Positions 1-9,434 of a DNA stretch of 64,000 nucleotides are shown piece by piece (position 1 is the stretch's first letter; every line of letters starts with the position of its first letter). Source of the stretch: a gamma proteobacterium HTCC5015 (lineage in GTDB: Bacteria > Pseudomonadota > Gammaproteobacteria > HTCC5015). The notes below the pieces were generated by a model. It worked only from the letters and a program-made list of their open reading frames with translations. It did not search any database and had not been told where the DNA came from. The stretch covers positions 69,975 through 133,974 of the forward strand of contig DS990600.1 in assembly GCA_000155715.1 (NCBI GenBank), written 5' to 3'. The position numbers and the translations under genes are program-made.

Positions 1-905
1 GCCGTAGCGCCTTTTTTCACCGTCCAAGCCCGCACTTCTTTGACCCCCGCCGTGAAGAAGGTTTGCAAGCCCAGTAAATCGTAGCCCGCGCGAATGACGC
101 GATTAAGCCCCGGCTCTTCTAAGCCCATATCGGCGAGAAATTCGACTTTTTCCTCGTCGTCGAGTAACGCAATTTCGGCTTCCATCGCCGCACAAACGGG
201 AACCACACACTCGGCGCCCTCTTTCTCCGCTTGCTTGCGCACGGCGTCGAGGTGCGGGTTGTTGTCAAAACCGTCGTCATTGACGTTGGCCACATAGAGC
301 ATGGGCTTAGCGGTGATAAAGGCGTGATCTTTGAGTTGAACCCACTGATCCGCATCAAAACCTACGGTGCGCGCGGGCTCGCCCGCCTCTAGATGGGCCA
401 CCAACTTTTCTAGCAGCTTTGCTTTGGCAATGATGTCTTTATTGCCCGATTTGGCATTGCGCTGCGTTTTTTGAAAGGCCGTATCCGCCGCCTCTAAATC
501 CGACAACAGCAACTCCGTATTGATGATTTCCATATCATCGAGCGGGCTGATTCCCCCCGAGACGTGGGTGATGTCGTCGTTCTCAAAGCAGCGTACGACA
601 TGGGCAATCGCGTCCGTTTCTCGGATGTTAGCCAAGAATTTATTGCCTAGGCCCTCGCCCTTTGAGGCGCCCTCTACCAAGCCCGCAATATCGACAAACT
701 CCATGGTCGTGGGAATGATTTTCTCGGGCTTCACAATGTCGGCGAGCGCGTCCATGCGCGCATCGGGCACGGGAACGATACCGACGTTGGGATCAATCGT
801 GCAGAAGGGGTAATTTTCCGCTGGGATTTCCGCTTTGGTCAGGGCGTTGAATAGGGTCGATTTGCCCACATTGGGAAGCCCGACGATACCGCATTTAAAA
901 CCCAT
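1..905 (-). CDS. ychF: YchF/EngD redox-regulated P-loop ATPase, C-terminus cut by window edge
   Basis: The minus strand from the ATG at 905 stays open to the window edge, giving about 301 residues of a protein whose family is usually about 363 long. The start reads [17 protein letters not shown], the G1/Walker A loop of the Obg-like TRAFAC class. [14 protein letters not shown] follows as the G3/switch II region with the family-typical G rather than a GTPase-type sequence. YchF prefers ATP to GTP and associates with ribosomes; its precise role is unsettled. It lies 73 bp downstream of pth, the usual neighbour in gammaproteobacteria. The C-terminal TGS domain is only partly inside the window. 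The assignment is firm. Confidence 0.95.
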   Translation of the reverse strand, partial: MGFKCGIVGLPNVGKSTLFNALTKAEIPAENYPFCTIDPNVGIVPVPDARMDALADIVKPEKIIPTTMEFVDIAGLVEGASKGEGLGNKFLANIRETDAIAHVVRCFENDDITHVSGGISPLDDMEIINTELLLSDLEAADTAFQKTQRNAKSGNKDIIAKAKLLEKLVAHLEAGEPARTVGFDADQWVQLKDHAFITAKPMLYVANVNDDGFDNNPHLDAVRKQAEKEGAECVVPVCAAMEAEIALLDDEEKVEFLADMGLEEPGLNRVIRAGYDLLGLQTFFTAGVKEVRAWTVKKGAT

Positions 906-978
906 GATTTGTCTCGCTCTGTATGGTTATCTATTAAACGCTTCTCAAAGAATGAGAAGTAGACGGACGCCTTGTGTC

Positions 979-1572
979 TTATCGGCTGTGCAGCTGCATC
1001 ATGGCCTTTTCTAGCTGGCCACTCAAAAGCGTATCGAGCACATCATCGACATCCATCAAACTGTTAGTAATCTGCTGGCGTTCACTTTTGCTGGCATTTT
1101 TTAGCACATAGCCAACGACATCATCCCTGTGGCCTGGGTGGCCAATGCCAATGCGTAGGCGCCAAAAGTCTTTGCCCATCGCCGCGATAGTATCGCGTAA
1201 GCCGTTGTGGCCACCGTGACCCCCCGCGCGTTTTAAACGGGCAACACCGGGATCGAGGTCCAGCTCGTCGTGGGCCACTAAAATATGCTCAACGGGAATT
1301 TTATAAAAGCGCGCCATGGCCGAAATGCTGCGGCCACTGTGGTTCATGAAGGTCGTCGGCTTGAGTAGACGGATATCTCTACCCTCAAAGCGAATGCTCG
1401 CCGCCTCACCTTGAAATTTGCTATCGGGCCGAAAGCTAGCGCCGTAGCGCGCCGCGACCTCGTCTAAAAACCAAAACCCGGCGTTGTGCCGGGTTTCAGT
1501 GTACTTGTCCCCGGGGTTGCCCAAGCCAACCAGCATTTCAATGCCTGGATTGAGAACCGCGGGGCCAGCCAT
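979..1572 (-). CDS. pth: peptidyl-tRNA hydrolase
   Basis: The product of 197 residues releases tRNA from peptidyl-tRNAs that drop off the ribosome, in the cytoplasm. Family motifs are plain: MLVGLGNPG near the start, TRHNAGFWFLDE with the catalytic His, KPTTFMNHSGRS, and HDELDLDPG. The length matches the family (about 190-195). A start at the internal ATG (1536), just before LVGLGNPG, is equally possible and would remove 12 residues. It follows rplY by 6 bp and precedes ychF, so the three are probably cotranscribed. Confidence 0.95.
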   Translation of the reverse strand: MAGPAVLNPGIEMLVGLGNPGDKYTETRHNAGFWFLDEVAARYGASFRPDSKFQGEAASIRFEGRDIRLLKPTTFMNHSGRSISAMARFYKIPVEHILVAHDELDLDPGVARLKRAGGHGGHNGLRDTIAAMGKDFWRLRIGIGHPGHRDDVVGYVLKNASKSERQQITNSLMDVDDVLDTLLSGQLEKAMMQLHSR

Positions 1573-1578
1573 TGACGC

Positions 1579-2253
1579 TTACTCGTCGCCTTTGGCTTCT
1601 TCTTCGTCTTTCGCCGTGGGCACTTCATCCGCAGCGACTTCACCGGCCTCTTCCTCTTCAGGCTCTTCGGCGATGACATGAGGCTTAGTGATAGACACCA
1701 CGCCATCGTCGTGCTCTTCGCCGTGAGACAACGCGACACTCTTAACGCCTTCGGGCATCTTGAGATCAGACAAGTGCAACGTCTCGCCCAAACCGAGCTC
1801 GGCGATATCTACCTCGATGTACTCGGGCAAGTGACGTGGCATACAAACCACTTCAATTTCCGTCATCAAGTGGTGTACTTCGCCGCCTTCGAGCTTCACG
1901 CCCTTAGACGTTTCTTCGTTGATGAAGTGAACGGGCACACTCACCGTAATTTCCTGACCGGCGACAACGCGCTGAAAATCGATGTGTGTGAGTAGGTTTT
2001 TGAAGGGGTGACGCTGCATGTCACGCACAATGGCATTCTCTTTATTGCCATCGATATCCAGCTCTAGGATGTGCGAGAAAAACGCTTCGTTTTCCACCAT
2101 CAAAATCATTTCCGCGTGAGACAGCGTTAATGAAACGGGATCGCCAGAACCGTACAAAACGGCAGGCAGTTTGTCCGCGCGGCGCAGGCGGCGGCTCGCA
2201 CCTTTCCCCAGATCCTCGCGAACTTGCGCTTTAATTACAAAATTGTCAGACAT
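1579..2253 (-). CDS. rplY: 50S ribosomal protein L25, Ctc-type long form
   Basis: This 224-residue protein is the long L25/TL5/Ctc form: an N-terminal 5S rRNA-binding domain (about residues 1-95, beginning with VREDLGKGASRRLRR) and a C-terminal beta domain, ending in a very acidic Glu/Asp-rich tail of about 40 residues. It binds 5S rRNA in the large subunit. It is the second gene of the prs-rplY-pth-ychF series. The 227 bp between it and prs could hold its own promoter but I see no clear one. The assignment is firm. Confidence 0.95.
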   Translation of the reverse strand: MSDNFVIKAQVREDLGKGASRRLRRADKLPAVLYGSGDPVSLTLSHAEMILMVENEAFFSHILELDIDGNKENAIVRDMQRHPFKNLLTHIDFQRVVAGQEITVSVPVHFINEETSKGVKLEGGEVHHLMTEIEVVCMPRHLPEYIEVDIAELGLGETLHLSDLKMPEGVKSVALSHGEEHDDGVVSITKPHVIAEEPEEEEAGEVAADEVPTAKDEEEAKGDE

Positions 2254-2480
2254 AGTAGTTTCCTCAATTGATAAAACCCCGAGCTACCGCGACCAATAGC
2301 CCGAAGGGCGCGGATTTTAGCACAGAAAACGCGCAAAATGGGAAGGATTTAGTGCCGCTTTTAAAGCGCCAAGGCCATTGGTGAGAGCGGCGGGGCGCCA
2401 CGAGAGGTTTCAATCGGACGCAGCGCCCTAGCAGGCTGCTAGAGGCACTGCATCTGCCGCTGTTCAATTCCTATCGATAA

Positions 2481-3440
2481 TCAGTCGAGAAACAGCGAAC
2501 TAACCGACTCTTCGTTGTGGATGCGGTAGATGCTGTGTGCCAACATTTCCGCCACCGATAACTGGCGGATTTTATCGCAGGCCATGCCCGCGTCACTCAA
2601 TGGAATGGTATCCGTTACCACCAGCTCGTCGAGCTCCGAGTTGGAAATATTATCAATGGCGGGGCCCGACAACACCGGGTGCGTCACATAGGCCACGACA
2701 CGCTTGGCGCCGTGCTTTTTCAAAGCCGAAGCCGCTTTGCACAGGGTGCCCGCAGTATCGACCATGTCATCGACAATGACACAGGTGCGATCTTTCACTT
2801 CACCAATGATATGCATCACTTCGGATACATTGGCCTCGGGGCGGCGTTTATCGATAATCGCCAGATCGGCATCGTTTAACTGCTTGGCCACCGCGCGAGC
2901 GCGAACCACACCGCCGACGTCGGGCGAGACAACAATCAAGTTTTCGTAATTTTTGCTGTTGATGTCTGCCAGCAAAATAGGCGAGCCGTAGACGTTGTCG
3001 ACGGGAACGTCAAAAAAGCCCTGAATCTGATCGGCGTGAAGGTCGACCATCAAGACGCGATCGACCCCAACGGCCTGAAGCATATTGGCCACGACCTTGG
3101 CTGTGATCGGCACGCGAGCAGAGCGCACGCGGCGATCCTGACGCGAGTACCCCATGTAGGGGATCACCGCTGTAATCCGACCCGCCGACGCGCGGCGCAG
3201 CGCGTCGGTGAGCACGAGAATTTCCATTAAATTGTCATTGGTCGGTGCGCAGGTCGATTGCACAATAAAGACATCCTTGCCGCGCACATTTTCCTCGACC
3301 TCCACGGCGACTTCGCCATCGGAGAACTTGCCGACATTGGCTTGGCCAATGGGCAATTGCAAATGTTCTGCTACAGAGTGAGCGAGGGCGGGATTGGCAT
3401 TCCCAGTGAAGAGCATCAAACGATTTTCAAGATCGGCCAC
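2481..3440 (-). CDS. prs: ribose-phosphate pyrophosphokinase (PRPP synthetase)
   Basis: The 319-residue protein makes PRPP from ribose 5-phosphate and ATP for nucleotide, His and Trp synthesis. It carries the PRPP-binding loop [15 protein letters not shown] near residue 220, the RQDRR flexible loop near residue 100 and the family C-terminus. Length is typical of class I enzymes (about 315). It lies directly downstream of tRNA-Gln, as in Pseudomonas-like genomes, and is separated from the tRNA by a bidirectional terminator hairpin. Confidence 0.96.
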   Translation of the reverse strand: MADLENRLMLFTGNANPALAHSVAEHLQLPIGQANVGKFSDGEVAVEVEENVRGKDVFIVQSTCAPTNDNLMEILVLTDALRRASAGRITAVIPYMGYSRQDRRVRSARVPITAKVVANMLQAVGVDRVLMVDLHADQIQGFFDVPVDNVYGSPILLADINSKNYENLIVVSPDVGGVVRARAVAKQLNDADLAIIDKRRPEANVSEVMHIIGEVKDRTCVIVDDMVDTAGTLCKAASALKKHGAKRVVAYVTHPVLSGPAIDNISNSELDELVVTDTIPLSDAGMACDKIRQLSVAEMLAHSIYRIHNEESVSSLFLD

Positions 3441-3483
3441 AGCGACACCTAGGTGTTTATTATCAGGTCAGTCGAACTCTAAC

Positions 3484-3523
3484 AAAAAATCCGCTCCCTC
3501 GGTAAGCAGGTAAGCGGATTTTT
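3484..3523 (-). terminator. rho-independent terminator after tRNA-Gln
   Basis: Read on the minus strand, AATCCGCT and AGCGGATT form the two arms of a stem, followed by a run of T (A's at 3484-3489 on the plus strand). The plus-strand arms are also flanked by ATTTTT, so it may work in both directions. It separates the tRNA from prs. Confidence 0.75.
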
Positions 3524-3531
3524 ATGGAAGA

Positions 3532-3606
3532 TGGCTGGGGTGGCAGGATTCGAACCTGCGAATGGCAGGATCAAAACCTGCTGCCTTGCCGCTTGGCGAC
3601 ACCCCA
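3532..3606 (-). tRNA. tRNA-Gln (anticodon TTG)
   Basis: On the minus strand a 75-nt cloverleaf begins TGGGGTG and ends with CACCCCA plus G and an encoded CCA. The anticodon arm is GCAGG-TTTTGAT-CCTGC, giving the anticodon TTG (Gln). The T arm contains the conserved GGTTCGAATCC. The acceptor stem is fully paired. It lies between ispE and prs, its standard place in many gammaproteobacteria. Confidence 0.95.
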
Positions 3607-3615
3607 ATTGTTTTT

Positions 3616-4458
3616 TTACTTGCTGTGAGCCGGAGACACGTTAACGCCCTTGGCTACAAATCCCTGCAAATCACTTGGCCGCTGCTCGAACACTCGTTGC
3701 GCTTCGCTCTGCGAGTCGAAAACGCTAAATACGCAAGCGCCCGTGCCGGTCAATCGCGCCGTCGAAAAAGCCTCTAAAAAACGCATGGCCTCGTCAACGG
3801 GCGGGTACTCACGGCGTACCAGCGGCTCAAAAACATTGCTCAAATCATCAACTTGAGCCCCTGTTTCGAGGCCGCGTATTTTCCTTATCGGGCAGTCTCT
3901 TGTCAATGCCGGGTGGGAAAAAAGTTTCCCCGTATTGATCGACACAGAGGGCGCCAGAACCACAAACCAAGGCTCGTCTATCTGGATGGGTGTGATTTGC
4001 TCTCCCACCCCCTCAGCCCAGCAGCTGCGCCCGCGCACAAAAACCGGCACATCCGCTCCCAGCGCCAAGCCCAGCTCCGCCAGCTCATCGAGGGAGCAGT
4101 CCAGTTGCCACAGTGCATTAAGCCCCAGCAAAACGCTCGCTGCATCCGAGGAACCGCCGCCGAGTCCACCACCCATAGGCAGCTTTTTATCCACCGTAAT
4201 ATCCACCCCGAGCGCCGTGCCGCTGTGCCGTTGCAGCGCCTGTGCGGCGCGCACCACTAAATCTTGTTCTGCTGGCACGCCCTCTAAATAGCTGCTGCGC
4301 GTAATCTGGCCATCGTCGCGCCGGCACAGATGAACCTCGTCGCCGTAATCGAGAAACTGAAAAATGCTTTGCAGCAGGTGATAGCCATCTTCGCGCCGCC
4401 CTGTGATATGCAGAAAACGGTTTAACTTGGCGGGAGCCAGTAAACTCAGGCGATCCAT
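3616..4458 (-). CDS. ispE: 4-diphosphocytidyl-2-C-methyl-D-erythritol kinase
   Basis: This GHMP-family kinase phosphorylates CDP-methylerythritol in the non-mevalonate isoprenoid pathway. The ATP site PMGGGLGGGSSDAASVLLGL and the substrate motif APAKLNRFLHITGRREDGYH are intact. I place the start at the ATG at 4458, which shares a base with the lolB stop (TAATG), giving 280 residues; an upstream TTG at 4473 would lengthen the protein by 5 residues. Cotranscription with lolB is likely. Confidence 0.94.
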   Translation of the reverse strand: MDRLSLLAPAKLNRFLHITGRREDGYHLLQSIFQFLDYGDEVHLCRRDDGQITRSSYLEGVPAEQDLVVRAAQALQRHSGTALGVDITVDKKLPMGGGLGGGSSDAASVLLGLNALWQLDCSLDELAELGLALGADVPVFVRGRSCWAEGVGEQITPIQIDEPWFVVLAPSVSINTGKLFSHPALTRDCPIRKIRGLETGAQVDDLSNVFEPLVRREYPPVDEAMRFLEAFSTARLTGTGACVFSVFDSQSEAQRVFEQRPSDLQGFVAKGVNVSPAHSK

Positions 4459-5081
4459 TAGCGCACAGACCAATCGCTGACGATCATTTTGATCTTGATA
4501 TAAGGCGATTGCAGGAAGACCTTTCGCGGCACGGCTAAAAGCTCACCTTGGAACTGTGTTTCGGTGTACTCGGGGATTTGCACATGCCACTCACCACTGT
4601 CAAAGGCGAGCGTGTGGCCGTATTGATCCACGCGCACACTGGGGTTTTCAGGGTCTCCCACGGCACCGAGTATCCAAGCGCGCATGTCGCTGATGGGAAT
4701 TTCCCAGCCCGTTTGCATCCAAACTAAGCCCTCAGCAGTGGCAGCTCGGCGCGTGTTGCCATCGCTGTCTTGCATAAACACGCCTTGTTCGTCGCTGCGA
4801 ATATCCAGCGACCCCGCCCCAAACGGCCCCGCCATGCGCAGACGGAAGGCATCGGGTGCCTGATCCCAAAAGACACTGACCGTGCCCGAATCATCGGCGG
4901 TCGTAACCGCTGCGCGGCCCTCAATATTCCACGCCTCGACGCGACTGAGACGATCTTGCCACGCCAGCCAGTGCGATTTGACCTGCTTCACCCCGTCGGG
5001 GTTTTGCGTTTGAAAACTCGGATTGGACGCACACCCTGCCAGTGTGAAGGCGGTGGCGATAACAACAAGCAATCTCTTCAT
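4458..5081 (-). CDS. lolB: outer-membrane lipoprotein LolB
   Basis: LolB receives lipoproteins from LolA and inserts them in the outer membrane. The start at 5081 gives MKRLLVVIATAFTLAGCASN, a signal peptide with lipobox LAGC; about 207 residues in all, as is usual. The longer open frame upstream lies inside the preceding TPR gene. The start overlaps the TPR stop by 4 bp (ATGA), which argues for translational coupling. The order lolB-ispE-tRNA-prs is classic. Confidence 0.9.
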   Translation of the reverse strand: MKRLLVVIATAFTLAGCASNPSFQTQNPDGVKQVKSHWLAWQDRLSRVEAWNIEGRAAVTTADDSGTVSVFWDQAPDAFRLRMAGPFGAGSLDIRSDEQGVFMQDSDGNTRRAATAEGLVWMQTGWEIPISDMRAWILGAVGDPENPSVRVDQYGHTLAFDSGEWHVQIPEYTETQFQGELLAVPRKVFLQSPYIKIKMIVSDWSVR

Positions 5082-6835
5082 TGGGGATACAGCTGAATCG
5101 TTTGTTGAAGTACATCGTGGTTGGGCGACGCCTCTTGGGCCTCGTTCCAAATGCGGCGCGCTCTGTCCTTGTCGCCGAGATGCCACAGCACCTCGCCCAA
5201 GTGGGCGGCAATTTCGGGATCGCGGTCGGTGTCATAGGCGCGCTGTAAAAACTCGAGCGCCGTCTCTAACTCGCCCTTGCGAAAATGCAACCAGCCCATG
5301 CTATCCATCACCGCGGGATTGTGGGGTTTTAAGGCATAGGCCTCTCGAATCAAAGCCTCGCCCTCCTCCAGATCGCGCTGGCGATTGACGAGCGTGTAGC
5401 CAAGGGCGTTTTTAAGGTTGGGATTGTCGGGCTCGAGCTCCAGCAAGTGGCGCAGGTCTTTGATCGCGCGATCAATTTCACCCACTTTTTCGGCCACTAG
5501 GGAGTGAGCGTAAATCAAATCGAAATTGTCGGGTTCCTTTTCAAGCGCGCTCTGTAACACAGAGTAGGCCCTTTCGAACTGGTATTCGCCCATCAAAATA
5601 TCCACTTTAGCCAGCGCGTAGTCGGCCTCGTTGTCTGGATTGGGGTCGGACTCGGCCATGGTATCGATCACCGACATGCCCTCGTCAACGCGACCGAGTT
5701 GAGCCAGCATGCGGCCCTGTCGCAACACGGCATCTCGGTGGTACTCACCTTCACTAACCCGCAAGTAGTGCCGCAGGGCCGCACTGTAATCGCCGCGCTG
5801 CTCTGCCACTCTGCCCAAGTAGTACAGCGCTTCTTGGCTATTGCGACCGCTGCGCAACACATGAGAAAAATAATTATCGGCCTCGTCGAGCTCCATTAGC
5901 TCCAGCGATAAAAAGCCCAAGCGCATGGCGAGGTCCACATTGTGAGGCTGTTCTTGAAACATCTTCTGATACTCGGCCCGCGCATCAAAATAACGGTGCT
6001 CCTGTATCAGCAAACGCGCATAGGTCAAGCGCAACTCATTGTGATCGGGGTGCACTTCCAGCGTGTCGGACAGCAGCGTTAAAGCCTCGTCACCGCGCTC
6101 CAGACTCTCTAGGATTTGCGCCTTGAGCATCACCGCGCTGAGATCATCGGGCGCGCGCTGCAACAATTCGTTGATACTGTCCAGTGCCGCCTCGGATTGT
6201 TCAAAGCGCGCTTCAACAGTGGCTTTGGCAAAATACGCTTTATCCTCCTCGGGATAGAGTTCGGGCAATTGCCGAGCAACGGCGATCGAAGTCTCCGATG
6301 TGTCTTCAGATACCAGCAGAGCAATCGTCTCTAATAAGCCTGCTCGCGCACTGGTGGCAAGCTGAATGCGAGCGTCAAAATAGGTGGTCGCCGCCTCGGC
6401 ATCGCCCTGCCTCAAGGCCGCGACTGCAGCGTAGCGGTAGGCTGCCGAGCTGTTGGGGTTAATCGCCAGCCAGCGCTCTGCCGCCGCTTGAGTTTTTTCA
6501 TACTCCTTGGCGTAGAGCGCCGCCTTGGCCGCCTGCTGGGCGACTTCCTCGTCTTGCATCACCTCTGCTGCAGCGGCTAGACGCGGCACCGCCACATCGA
6601 GATACGACTGTGCTCTGTCGGTCTGCCCGTCCTCTTCGGCCAAACTGGAGTGAACCCCCGCTACTTGGCCGAGTAAGTAGTCATAGACGGTCTGGGTCGA
6701 GGCATCAAACTCGACACTGGGGCTGCCCACAATGCTGTCGAGCGCCGCTTGATCGGCGCGCTTTTTTTGAAAGCTTTCACAGCCGACGAGGCTCGCCGAC
6801 ACGGCAATAGAAAGGCAAAGACAAAGTTTTTTCAT
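5078..6835 (-). CDS. TPR-repeat lipoprotein
   Basis: Starting at 6835 the protein begins MKKLCLCLSIAVSASLVGCE, a lipoprotein signal with lipobox LVGC. The remaining roughly 560 residues are nearly all tetratricopeptide repeats; typical helices carry motifs such as DDLSAVMLKAQILESL and PDNPNLKNALGYTLV. It is coupled to lolB by an ATGA overlap, a pairing found in many pseudomonads, so it is probably a periplasm-facing outer-membrane scaffold. No enzyme domain is visible and its partners are unknown. Confidence 0.85.
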   Translation of the reverse strand: MKKLCLCLSIAVSASLVGCESFQKKRADQAALDSIVGSPSVEFDASTQTVYDYLLGQVAGVHSSLAEEDGQTDRAQSYLDVAVPRLAAAAEVMQDEEVAQQAAKAALYAKEYEKTQAAAERWLAINPNSSAAYRYAAVAALRQGDAEAATTYFDARIQLATSARAGLLETIALLVSEDTSETSIAVARQLPELYPEEDKAYFAKATVEARFEQSEAALDSINELLQRAPDDLSAVMLKAQILESLERGDEALTLLSDTLEVHPDHNELRLTYARLLIQEHRYFDARAEYQKMFQEQPHNVDLAMRLGFLSLELMELDEADNYFSHVLRSGRNSQEALYYLGRVAEQRGDYSAALRHYLRVSEGEYHRDAVLRQGRMLAQLGRVDEGMSVIDTMAESDPNPDNEADYALAKVDILMGEYQFERAYSVLQSALEKEPDNFDLIYAHSLVAEKVGEIDRAIKDLRHLLELEPDNPNLKNALGYTLVNRQRDLEEGEALIREAYALKPHNPAVMDSMGWLHFRKGELETALEFLQRAYDTDRDPEIAAHLGEVLWHLGDKDRARRIWNEAQEASPNHDVLQQTIQLYPQ

Positions 6836-6955
6836 GACATCGCGTTTGTTCAAACTGGCTCAACTATACCTAAGTGCACTGCAATCCCAAGCCTTTTTGC
6901 TCATAAATCGTTAAAATACCCTCGACTGTTCACAAGAGATTAAGATTGCTCATCT

Positions 6956-8206
6956 ATGCCGCTATCCGTACTCGGCCTCAATCACACCTCCGCCCCCGTC
7001 GACGTTCGCGAGCGAATCGCCTACGAAGGCGAGGCACTGGCGCGCGTATTACATCAGCTCAATAACGCCCCCGGCGTAGAGGAAGCGGTCGTCGTCTCCA
7101 CCTGCAACCGCTCTGAGTTTTACACGCGGGTCGACGATCAACAGCGCCTCAACCAATGGCTGCTAGACCAAAACATCGAGGGCATTGTTCCCGAACAGCA
7201 CCTTTACCAATATCACGATGCCGAGGCCGTGCGCCACCTATTCCGCGTCGCCAGCGGGCTCGACTCTCTCGTGCTCGGCGAACCGCAAATTCTCGGGCAA
7301 CTCAAAACGGCCTACCAAGCCGCCCGCGATTGTCACAGTGTTGGATCGGCGCTGGGGCCATTGTTTGAGCAGGCCTTTTCCGTTGCCAAACTCGTCCGCA
7401 GCGAAACGGATATCGGCGCCAACCCAATTTCTGTGGCATTTGCCGCCGTGCGCTTAGCACAGCAAATTTTCGGAGAGTTACACAACAACACCGCGCTGCT
7501 TATCGGCGCGGGCGAAACCATTGAACTCGCAGCCCAGCATCTTGCTGGCAAAGACATTGGCCACGTTTTAATTGCCAACCGCAGTGTCGAAAAAGCCGAA
7601 GCGCTGGCGCAGCCCTTCGGCGGGCGCGGCCTCGGCATCCCCGATATTCCCAGCGCACTGATCGAGGCCGACATCATCATTTCCTCCACCGCCAGCCCGC
7701 TGCCACTGCTCGGCAAAGGCATGGTGGAAACAGCGCTAAAAGCGCGTAAGCACCGTCCCTTTTTCATGGTCGATATCGCCGTGCCGCGAGATATCGAGGC
7801 AGAAGTCGGCGAGCTCGACGATGTCTATCTATATACGGTAGACGACTTAGAGCAAGTCATCGAAGAAAACCGTCAGTCCCGCCAAGAGGCAGCGCTACAG
7901 GCCGAGGACATCATCCGTCTCAAAATCGACGACTACTTCGAGTGGCAGCGCAGCCAAAGCGCCGTAGACACCATTAGCCAATTGCGGCACAGTGTCGAGC
8001 GCACGCGAGACGAGGCGCTACAGAAATCATTAAAATTGATTGAACAGGGCAAACCGCCCGAAGAAGCGCTGCAACTGCTGGCTCATAGTTTGACCAACAA
8101 AGTACTGCACGCTCCCACTGTGCAACTGCGTCAAGCTGCCAGCGAAAACGATCGACAATTACTTGAAATGGCTCGACGCCTGTTTGACTTGGATCGCACA
8201 TCATAA
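6956..8206 (+). CDS. hemA: glutamyl-tRNA reductase
   Basis: This 416-residue enzyme reduces glutamyl-tRNA to glutamate semialdehyde, the first step of C5 tetrapyrrole synthesis. It shows the N-terminal catalytic domain with the active Cys in VVSTCNRSEFY, the motif SGLDSLVLGEPQILGQ, and the NADPH domain LLIGAGETIELAAQHL with a C-terminal dimerisation helix. It is divergent from the TPR-lolB operon across about 120 bp and is followed by prfA, as in most gammaproteobacteria. Confidence 0.96.
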   Translation: MPLSVLGLNHTSAPVDVRERIAYEGEALARVLHQLNNAPGVEEAVVVSTCNRSEFYTRVDDQQRLNQWLLDQNIEGIVPEQHLYQYHDAEAVRHLFRVASGLDSLVLGEPQILGQLKTAYQAARDCHSVGSALGPLFEQAFSVAKLVRSETDIGANPISVAFAAVRLAQQIFGELHNNTALLIGAGETIELAAQHLAGKDIGHVLIANRSVEKAEALAQPFGGRGLGIPDIPSALIEADIIISSTASPLPLLGKGMVETALKARKHRPFFMVDIAVPRDIEAEVGELDDVYLYTVDDLEQVIEENRQSRQEAALQAEDIIRLKIDDYFEWQRSQSAVDTISQLRHSVERTRDEALQKSLKLIEQGKPPEEALQLLAHSLTNKVLHAPTVQLRQAASENDRQLLEMARRLFDLDRTS

Positions 8207-8260
8207 ATTGCGTCCCACTCACTCACGACTAGGGGCCCAGTGCCGCTGTAAAAGATAAAA

Positions 8261-9337
8261 ATGAAAGACTCTATTCGTCAAAAACTCGAAAATCTTGTCG
8301 CTCGCCACGAAGAGGTCGGCATGCTGTTGTCCGACCCCGATGTCATCAACGATCAAAACCGTTTTCGCGATTTATCGAAAGAGTACGCCGAACTCGAACC
8401 CGTCACCAAAACCTTTAGCGAATACCAAACCCAAAGCGACAATTTGAGCACGGCTGAGGAAATGCTCGACGACCCCGACATGAAGGAGATGGCACAAGAG
8501 GAAATCGACAGTGCCCGCGTCGAGATCGAACGTTTGGAACAAGAGCTGCAAATTTTATTGCTGCCCAGTGACCCTCACGACAACAGCAATATCTACGTGG
8601 AAATTCGCGCTGGCACCGGCGGCGACGAAGCCGCCATTTTTGCCGGCGACCTACTGCGCATGTACACGCGCTACGCCGAAAACCAAGGCTGGCGGGTTGA
8701 ACTACAAGCGGAGAGCGAGGGCGAGCACGGCGGCTACAAAGAAGTCATCGCGCGCATCATCGGCCAGGGTGCATTTTCGAAAATGAAATTTGAATCGGGG
8801 GCGCACCGCGTACAGCGCGTGCCCGAAACCGAATCGCAAGGTCGCATCCACACTTCGGCGGCGACCGTCGCTATCATGCCTGAAATTGACGAAGTGGAAG
8901 CACCTGACATCAATCCCGCCGATCTGCGCATCGACACGTTCCGCGCCTCGGGCGCGGGCGGGCAGCACGTCAATAAAACCGACTCGGCCATTCGCATCAC
9001 TCACGTGCCCACTGGCATTGTGGTAGAGAGTCAGGCCGAGCGCTCTCAGCACAAAAACCGCGCTCGCGCTATGAGTCAGCTACAGTCAAAAATCATACAG
9101 GGCGAACGCGACAAGCAGGCGCAAGAGCAGGCCGCCACGCGCAAATCACTGGTCGGGTCGGGCGATCGCTCAGAGCGTATCCGCACCTACAACTTCCCCC
9201 AGGGACGCGTCACCGACCACCGCATTAACCTCACGCTCTACAAGCTCGACGACGTTATGGGTGGCGGTCTAGAGCAAGTCATCGACCCGCTAGTCAGCGA
9301 GTACCAAGCCGACCAGCTCGCGGCACTGGCGGAGTAA
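8261..9337 (+). CDS. prfA: peptide chain release factor 1
   Basis: RF1 terminates translation at UAA and UAG. The 358-residue protein has the catalytic motif [15 protein letters not shown], with the GGQ whose Gln is methylated by PrmC, and lies 54 bp after hemA. prmC, which often follows prfA, is not here; the next 97 bp hold a BIME and then a convergent fumarase. Confidence 0.96.
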   Translation: MKDSIRQKLENLVARHEEVGMLLSDPDVINDQNRFRDLSKEYAELEPVTKTFSEYQTQSDNLSTAEEMLDDPDMKEMAQEEIDSARVEIERLEQELQILLLPSDPHDNSNIYVEIRAGTGGDEAAIFAGDLLRMYTRYAENQGWRVELQAESEGEHGGYKEVIARIIGQGAFSKMKFESGAHRVQRVPETESQGRIHTSAATVAIMPEIDEVEAPDINPADLRIDTFRASGAGGQHVNKTDSAIRITHVPTGIVVESQAERSQHKNRARAMSQLQSKIIQGERDKQAQEQAATRKSLVGSGDRSERIRTYNFPQGRVTDHRINLTLYKLDDVMGGGLEQVIDPLVSEYQADQLAALAE

Positions 9338-9348
9338 CACGCCCACAA

Positions 9349-9423
9349 CGTGGGTCGGACTTCAGTCCGACTCAAACAACCACCCCACCATCCGCAAACT
9401 ATCGGGCTAAAGCCCGACCCACG
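9349..9423. repeat. BIME: two facing REP units (family A)
   Basis: Two short palindromes face each other: GTGGGTCGGACTTCAGTCCG at 9350 and TCGGGCTAAAGCCCGACCCA at 9402, joined by about 30 bp. An almost identical arrangement recurs at 12430-12503. It lies between the convergent prfA and fumarase genes, the usual position of REP elements. Confidence 0.8.
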
Positions 9424-9434
9424 GTGGCCTAGTG

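Noticed and set aside
3853-4291. Overlapping plus-strand frames of 118-135 residues
   Set aside because: They are shadows of ispE with skewed composition and no recognisable motif.
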